Made by a program: the position numbers and the translations under genes. A stretch of DNA of 64,000 nucleotides. Source: Polyporus tsugae. Its lineage: Eukaryota > Basidiomycota > Agaricomycetes > Polyporales > Polyporaceae. Each line of letters starts with the position of its first letter. Positions within the stretch are counted from its first letter, which is position 1. Positions 57,890 through 64,000 of the stretch are shown here, one piece after another. Where the stretch lies: the NCBI GenBank assembly GCA_024305745.1, contig JAHRBS010000009.1, positions 2,170,001 through 2,234,000 on the forward strand, read 5' to 3'. The notes under the pieces are model-generated. The model saw only the letters and a program-made list of their open reading frames with translations, was not told where the DNA came from and did not search any database.

Positions 57890-58861
57890 ATGTCTTCAGG
57901 CTCGACAAATTCAACCCGCCCCATTGTCTTCATGGACGTCAACATTGGAGAGACCCCAGCGGGTCGTATGAAGATGGAGTTGTTCAGCGACATCGTACCG
58001 AAGTAAGTACCTGCAGTGCATACATTCAGCTACCCTGTCTCTGACACGAGTAACGTGTATTGTTTGCTAGGACGGCAGAGAACTTTCGGCAGTTGTGCAC
58101 CGGAGAGTACAGGGTGAACTCGAGACCACAAGGGTACAAAGGGGCGACGTTCCACCGGTGCGTTTCACTCCTCGTCTCGCAAGACGGCTTCGCCCATGCT
58201 TGCTGATACAGAGCGGTCCTCTAGAGTGTAAGTGCCCTCGCAATGCTCATAGATTTGCGGAACATCCTGACCCGTAATCAGGGTGCCAAACTTCATGTGC
58301 CAAGGTATGCTTTCGGCTCATGGCATCGTCGTGCGGTCCCTGACGTACTATATGCAGGCGGCGACTTCCTCAAGGGCGACGGAACCGGCTCCTTCTCGAT
58401 ATACGGCGACAAGTTCCCGGTAAGCTCTCGGATCCCGACGTCCCTCCGCCATGCGTCTGCTAACCGTATGTTCGCGTTCAGGATGAGAACTTCAAAGACA
58501 AACACACCGAGCCCGGCTTGCTCTCCATGGTGCGGACGGTTTCTCGACCGCACCTCCCATGTATGAATCGATTGTACTCACCACCTCCCGTCGTTTCGGT
58601 CATACAGGCGAACTCGGGCCCAAACACGAATGGGTGCCAGTTCTTCATCACCACGGCCAAGTGCGACTTCCTCGACGGGAAGCACGTTGTCTTCGGTCGG
58701 GTCATAGACGGTATGCTCACTCTCCGCAAGATTGAGAACGTCGCTACGGGCCCCAACAACAGGCCGAAGCTCGCGGTAAAGATAGTCGGTATGTGTACTC
58801 GTTCATCATACGTTTGCGTAGTACCTAACCAGGTCCTTCCCCAGAATGTGGCGAGATGTAA
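57890..58861 (+). CDS. PPIH: Peptidyl-prolyl isomerase H (spliceosomal cyclophilin)
   Basis: Eight exons: 57890-58002, 58071-58157, 58225-58227, 58282-58304, 58358-58419, 58482-58529, 58608-58788 and 58845-58861, giving 177 aa, the length of human PPIH. Cyclophilin hallmarks are [27 protein letters not shown] and [13 protein letters not shown]-specific features are the [12 protein letters not shown] segment and the ECGEM end. In human cells PPIH (USA-CYP) binds the U4/U6-60K protein of the tri-snRNP. The third exon is only three nucleotides (AGT), between CCTCTAG and GTAAGT. It restores the conserved spacing from FHR to QGGDF, which is one residue short without it. Confidence 0.93.
58225..58227 (+). 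other. PPIH: Predicted 3-nt microexon of PPIH
   Basis: AGT flanked by an acceptor CCTCTAG and a perfect donor GTAAGT. Flanking introns are 67 and 54 bp. With it the protein is [15 protein letters not shown]; skipping it gives [14 protein letters not shown], one residue short of the family spacing. Confidence 0.7.
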
Positions 58862-59301
58862 TGGTTCAAAAGATGTTGAAATGTAGCGATAGCCTCGGTA
58901 ATTAGTATGATACAATTGCCATGTACTTCGGTGTGCAACCCAATGCTCTGTTCCCGTACATGGCATTCTCATGTCCCGGACTACCCAGAGGGTATACATT
59001 TTGATCAACTCTACCACGGGTTCTCATCATATAACCACGTTACCTTTCTCCCACACGAACTCCTCCGGAAATACCAGATACATATCTGATCGTACTTATC
59101 GGATGTCGCGAACCCGTGTCGGCGGCGTGCTTTGCACCCCTCCATCGATATCCGCCACCTAGGGCGGGACGACCACTCGCACGCGCGTTGCTCAACTTCA
59201 CGGCGACACGTCCTCGGTGCGGTATCATTTCTTCAAGCTCGAGCCGATCATCTCACACAAATTCCACCAGATACCGTCTCTGGGTCTAAGCTCATCCTGT
59301 T
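58862..59301. other. Spacer, PPIH to F-box pseudogene
   Basis: 440 bp, no feature recognised. Confidence 0.35.
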
Positions 59302-60909
59302 ATGTCCATGCACAATTGCAACCTGCCCAACGAGATCCTAGCAGAAATATATCTTCGACATAACACTTTACCTTCTGAATCCGACCAATCGATACCTCGA
59401 CGCGCATACGCGTGTAATGGGGCCAGGCTCATGCTCGTCTGTCGCTGTTGGCGCGACCTTGCAGTCGTGTCTCTGGCAGGCCGCCAAGGTGGGGCCCAGC
59501 GTCAACTGGTTCAGGCTTGTCCTTTCCCGCTCCGAGGACTCGCCTCTCGACCTTCTCTTCCAATCCGCCTAGAACGCCGTCAAATGCGTAACCATTCTCT
59601 TACCGCACATCCACCGCCTCCGTTCTATCTTCATCCCTGTCATAAAGGTTCCAAAGCAGGTGCTGGAGACCATCTTTGGCTCAAGCATGCCCCTCTTGTC
59701 CGAACTCGACGTCCATGCTCGTCGTAGCGCCGCGCAACTGGATCTATCGCCTGAACACTTGCCTGTACTCCGCTCCCTACGCCTTTCCGAGCGCGCTATA
59801 AAGGGGATGCCCAAACTTCATCGTTTGGACCTCGCCGAATGTACTTGCAAAGACAGCACCGACACCTTCGATCAGCTGCTGAATGTCCTTGCCGAATGCG
59901 TCGAGCTGCGAGAACTTCCACTCCACGATTTCTTGTCCGCATTGCTCGGCCCTTCGGAGGCCCAAGCGAGCCTATCCACCACCATCTTGTTCCCAAACTT
60001 GCGCAAGTTGACCCTCTACGACAACCCCCCACCTTCTATCCCAATTCCCTTCCTTTCCTGCGTGCGGCTCGGCGCCGACACCGACGTCATCATCACCGGC
60101 CACATCCCAGATGCCACCCCCGACACTCGAGATGCGTTTCCCTCCCTCCTCCCCCAGGATATCAGCGGTCTCCCGCTCCTGCGTTTGGCCACGTTCGGAC
60201 AGATCGCGAATTGGTATGACACTTGCCGCTTGACGGGGCACGCCCGGTGGCACTACGTCGGTCCGCAGATCACGCTCGGCCTTGACTGAGTTCGTCCTCG
60301 AAGCACCACCGTCTTACCTCGAGCGAGCGCTCCGCGAATTCGCCGTCGTCGTCTTTTCCGGAGCGCCGCTCGACCGCCTCCAGATCGACGGCGAGTGCAA
60401 CCACGTACGCTGGCATCTCGACGCTTGGGTCCGGCTGTCCACCGCGTTTCCGGCGGTACAGCACCTCGAGCTCGAAGGGGGGCACGTACCCGCGGCCTTG
60501 GCCGCGGTGGACGCCCTCGCGCAGCCGTCGTACGACGAGTCCGGACTGGACGCAGGTACCGAACCCGGCCATTGGCCTATGGACCGGAGGCGAACTTTTT
60601 GGATGACGCCGGCGCGAGCAGCGCGCTTACAGTAAGTTTGTCCTTCCCAATCTACGTTCCTTGGACGTTGATTTCGTGCATTGATGTCCGGGCCTCATCG
60701 AAACGGTGGTGATGGTCTTACACCGTCGTTTCGCAAATGGCCTGCCGAAGCTGGAGTACTTGAGACTTCTTCCGAAGGAGAATGATGGTGATGAGAGAGG
60801 GTTCTGGAGGGACGCTCAAGGTGGTATACAGGAGGATGCTTGCGTCGCTGGTCGAAGAACTCGAACACTCGTTCTCGGACTAACGAGGTACCTGTATTTA
60901 TACGATTAG
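59302..60909 (+). pseudogene. F-box/leucine-rich gene, decayed
   Basis: The start encodes an F-box (NCNLPNEILAEIYLRH, then LMLVCRCWRDLA). The homologous continuation (SLWQAAKVGPSVNW) is in another frame after about 59468. A TAG interrupts it at about 59571, then a long leucine-rich frame runs to TGA at 60287. TEFVLEAPPSYLERAL continues one nucleotide off. A last leucine-rich piece (PKLEYLRLLPKEND) lies near 60750. It has at least two frameshifts and one nonsense codon. It is more distant from the other F-box genes in the window. Confidence 0.7.
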
Positions 60910-61241
60910 ACTCTGCAATGCATACATTTCATTAATGCCAATCCCTGACCGCAGGCACATATTGCAATGAGCAAGCACGAAGGGTCTGGACATGACGCAT
61001 CCGAGTCGAAGTTCACTCGAGGAACTTTCGGTGCCGAACTCGCACGCCGCAGGAAAGGTGGAGGAAAAGGTATATGCATATCGTTCCATTATCGTTGTCC
61101 GCATGGCAAGTAAACTAAAGCAAACTGCAAGTGAATGACGATAGCATGTGTTGTCTGATACTCGCGAGCCACAAATAACCCAAAATCGACCTCCCAGCCA
61201 CGTCCACAAAGCCCGGAAACGCGAGAAAGAGAGCGGACGCT
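60910..61241. other. Convergent spacer
   Basis: 330 bp between the F-box pseudogene and the 3' end of the secreted protein gene; nothing recognised. Confidence 0.35.
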
Positions 61242-62058
61242 CTAGAGGAGGGCAGCCATCGCGACACCGACGGCGCCGGCAACGGAGGCCACGGAAACAC
61301 CAACCATGCCGGCGCTGTTGTGGCCGAGGGGGTTCGAGCCCGAAGAAGCAGCGGTGTTCGTCGAAGCCGCGGCGGTGTTGACCGTACCAGCAGGGACCGT
61401 GTTGGCTGTACCAGCAGGGACCGTGACGGTCCCCGCAGGGTTGGACGCAGTCACTGAGGGGTTGGAACCAGCAGCAGTGGTGGGAGTGCCGGACGAGGGG
61501 GTGGACGGTGAGCCGGTGGGGGCGGTGAGAGTGAGGGGAGTGAGGTTCACGCCAGCCGCAGCACAGTTCTGCTCGTACTCTGGTGACAGATAGGATAAGG
61601 TCCGGAGTGCGCAAAAATGACATTGGATTACTTACGGGTCAAGCTGCTCTGGGCCTCGGACAGGAGGCCAGCATCGGACCCGAGGCCGAGCGCGCACTCG
61701 AGGCAGTTGTAGAGGCCCGTGTTCACGGAGGCGGTGCACAGGCAGTTAACATCCGAGCATGTCTAGGTGCGAAACCGGGATCACAGTGAGTCCCAGTTCC
61801 TATGGGATGAGGAGAAAAGTGTGCGCTCACGTTAAGGGCGTTCACAGCCACAGTGCAGGCACTCTGGCACTGAGAAGGGATCTGAGAAGGGTCCAAACTA
61901 CTTTGCCTCTTGAGAAGGGCCGCAAGAGGACCGGCACTAGCGAAGGGAGTAGCAACCGCTGCAAGTCCAATGGTCAACAACCGATTGCTTTGTCATAAAA
62001 ATCCAGACTCACCCTGGCCAGCGAGAACTGCAAGGGAAAGAACTGCAAGGGCGTACAT
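61242..62058 (-). CDS. Secreted 8-cysteine protein with Ser/Thr-rich stalk and GPI-type tail
   Basis: Exons on the minus strand: 62058-62013, 61958-61831, 61762-61636 and 61579-61242, giving 212 aa. A hydrophobic signal peptide (MYALAVLSLAVLAG) is followed by LLKRQ, a possible Kex2-type site. A domain with eight cysteines comes next (SQCQSAC, TCSDVNCLC, YNCLEC, EQNC), resembling CFEM domains in cysteine number but not clearly in spacing. A Thr/Ser/Pro-rich stalk with VPAGT repeats precedes a C-terminal hydrophobic segment (GVSVASVAGAVGVAMAALL), typical of a GPI-anchor signal. It is probably a cell-surface protein; CFEM proteins bind haem or act at the wall. An ATATTTAA motif near 62156, about 100 bp upstream of the ATG, may be the TATA box. 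Confidence 0.8.
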
Positions 62059-64000
62059 CGTGACAGGGAGCAGGCTACGACGAGGAGGTTTGAAAGGGAA
62101 GAGGGGTTGGAGGAGCGAGGAGACTCCAGGAATTTTCCAACTCTTCCCAGCGGCTTAAATATTCCCGATTGATAAATTAGCCGTCGCTCAGCGGAAACGA
62201 GAGAACTGAGACAAGCACCCGGTCAGGGCATTCATTCTTGGCATGCGCCGACAACGTTCACGGCCATCTCGGCTGTGCTGATTCCTGGATTTGGTAAGAT
62301 TGGCGAGGAACCGGGGACATCCTTTGACATTTGCCATAATTTTCCGACCGCCACTACGCCAGTGGCCCACATGGACCACTGCCCTCACGAGTCACAAGCC
62401 TCGCGCGTATAATCAGTGCACCGCCCACTATGTGAGGTTCAGAGCCTGGTTTACTCACCATCGCAAACAAGCCTATTAGATACACAGCGCACTGTACTGG
62501 CAGTTTGGGGGTGCAATATCAATGGGGGCAATGGCGAAGCATGTTGAGGTTGTTTGACACCATTTCCGAGACGACGCGGCACGCGCCGACCTGGGTCGAT
62601 CTTCGATACAGCGGTCTGCCGAGGGCGGTCTCCCACCAACCCCGCACCAACCCGAGGCCTTCCAGCCGACATCGCTTCAGACAAAACGGCGCTCATCAAA
62701 CGAATGATCTCCAGAAGGTCCGTCGCCTTCGGTTTTGTCACGCGCTTGCCAGACATTCCGTGTCACAGCCGTCGCCAACCATGTCTCCAGCCATCTCCTT
62801 GTGTTCCGCCTAAGTATGACTCGAGTCCGCGACGAACATTCACTGCGGCTGTGGAGCACAATATAAGTACTGCGTTATGATTCAGCTCCCGTGAAGTGCG
62901 GTGAACTTCACCATTGGTGCAGCGGCCGTGCTCTCAGCCCTGCGACCTGGGGGAGGCCCAAGGGCGGTTGCAATGGCGTTAATATTGAAAGGTGATCGGC
63001 CCGGACACAGCTAAGTATCAATGCGGAGCATCTGTCCTAATGATCGAGCAGCGAGAATATTGGGGGTGGCGAATCCGCCGGCGGCCGGCGGCACGAAATG
63101 GTATGACACTCATACCACGATATCCAACTTGCAACTTGCAAGAGCCGTAATCCGGTCATACCCTGTCCCGAAAGCTTCACCACTTCTCCATATGGGCTGA
63201 ATAATATACATTCGTTGTTAGGGCGAATGACATATGGGCTTTGGGGTTCGAGAAGACTTGGGCCGGTCAGGCTCCCGCGTCCAGGCCGAGACTGCAGCTG
63301 GTTGCGATGGGAGAGATACTTAGCTCCGTCCACTGAAGGCGACCGGCCAGTGTTAGCCCGAAAGGAGTTCAATTCACGAGTACCGTCTACGTACTGAGTC
63401 TGTAGCGATGCTCTCAAGCCGAACTTTACAACGTGGAAGTCGACCAAAATGGCTGGTTGAGCAATAGTCTTGACCAAGACCGTCCCCTCCCGCGTTTGCA
63501 TGGGAGGGGATTGTGACGAGCCTCAGCCTAGGTAGAGCAAAGCCCCTCCAGAGGCCTAGGCATTATAGGCCACATGGCGCACGCGTCCGTCGACGATAGA
63601 CTATATATATCTGTTGAACTCGAGATGATAAGATCTTCTAGATTGACTGTGGGCCGAGTAGTACAGTACTGAGAAAGATCTTCGGCAACCTGACAGACAC
63701 ATGCGAGTCAGAACAGTCAGAGGCAACGACCATGCGACTGTTGGCACTCACGTCACGGTGTATGTTCTGCGGTCCAAACCGGGTCCAAACTCCTTGTTTG
63801 ACTTCTGAGTCGAAGAGCGCACAGCGAAATTGCCCGCTGAACGCACTGGTCGTGACGTTGCCTTGGATGCTGCGCGTCGCCCCCGTGAGGTGTAGCGTGC
63901 CTCGTTTACCACTCTCGTTGAGTTCGTTCCTCTGAGATAAGTATTCTATGACATGGCCGAGAACGCAAACACGTCAAGCATTCTCTACAAGTCCTACTCA
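62059..64000. other. Right end of window, no gene supported
   Basis: Nearly 2 kb upstream of the secreted protein gene. ORFs of up to 154 codons (63501-63037 minus) show no motif or splice pattern. No RNA gene or repeat was recognised. Confidence 0.4.

Noticed and set aside
62918..62982. Possible tRNA-like stretch with GGTTGCAATGG
   Set aside because: No convincing A box, cloverleaf or anticodon arm could be drawn.
63037..63501. 154-codon minus-strand ORF near the right edge
   Set aside because: No motif, start context or splice sites; composition like intergenic DNA.
1..64000. CRISPR arrays, bacterial operons, rRNA genes
   Set aside because: None seen; intron-rich eukaryotic gene structure throughout.

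Overview
The window looks like nuclear DNA of a basidiomycete fungus, probably an agaricomycete (mushroom or polypore type). The basis is: genes broken by many short GT-AG introns (about 47-120 bp), conserved eukaryotic housekeeping genes (DIB1, cyclophilin H, LTO1, WHI2), large divergent families typical of these fungi (F-box proteins, NTF2-FMO monooxygenases), a SWIM-finger MULE transposon and a fungal LINE. No bacterial, organellar or viral genes were seen. All exon models were built by eye from splice consensus, reading phase and remembered family motifs. No search was run.

Layout. 1-1.99 kb: 5' part of a LINE on the minus strand (ORF0, ORF1 with an internal stop, first codons of ORF2). 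2.03-2.70 kb: short element with terminal inverted repeats (TIRs). 2.88-4.78 kb: serine-protease-like pseudogene that keeps its catalytic triad but carries two in-frame stops; its ATG is split by an intron. 6.4-9.8 kb: LTO1 and a WHI2-like gene, both minus strand. 10.8-13.3 kb: plus-strand protein with a Med25-like vWA domain, divergent from WHI2. 15.3-29.4 kb: tandem minus-strand array of four intact seven-exon genes, each fusing an NTF2-like domain to a class B flavin monooxygenase, plus one truncated relic. 30.1-36.2 kb: TA-flanked TIR element carrying a nested, apparently intact MULE with 103-bp perfect TIRs and a perfect 9-bp target duplication. 37.4-40.2 kb: copper amine oxidase with 11 exons. 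40.5-55.3 kb: a fast-evolving region with two copies of an unknown 174-177 aa gene, intact and broken F-box genes including an inverted pair that looks gene-converted, and an unknown intronless gene. 55.9-58.9 kb: conserved genes (DUF2470 membrane protein; DIB1 and cyclophilin H head to head). 59.3-60.9 kb: decayed F-box gene. 61.2-62.1 kb: secreted 8-cysteine GPI-type protein.

How genes may work together. DIB1 and cyclophilin H both belong to the U4/U6.U5 tri-snRNP in other eukaryotes and here share a 184-bp intergenic promoter. LTO1 (Fe-S maturation adaptor) and WHI2 (stress and growth signalling) are tandem neighbours with no obvious functional link. The FMO array and the amine oxidase could both act on nitrogenous metabolites, but this rests on position and family chemistry only. 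Transposons lie between those two blocks.
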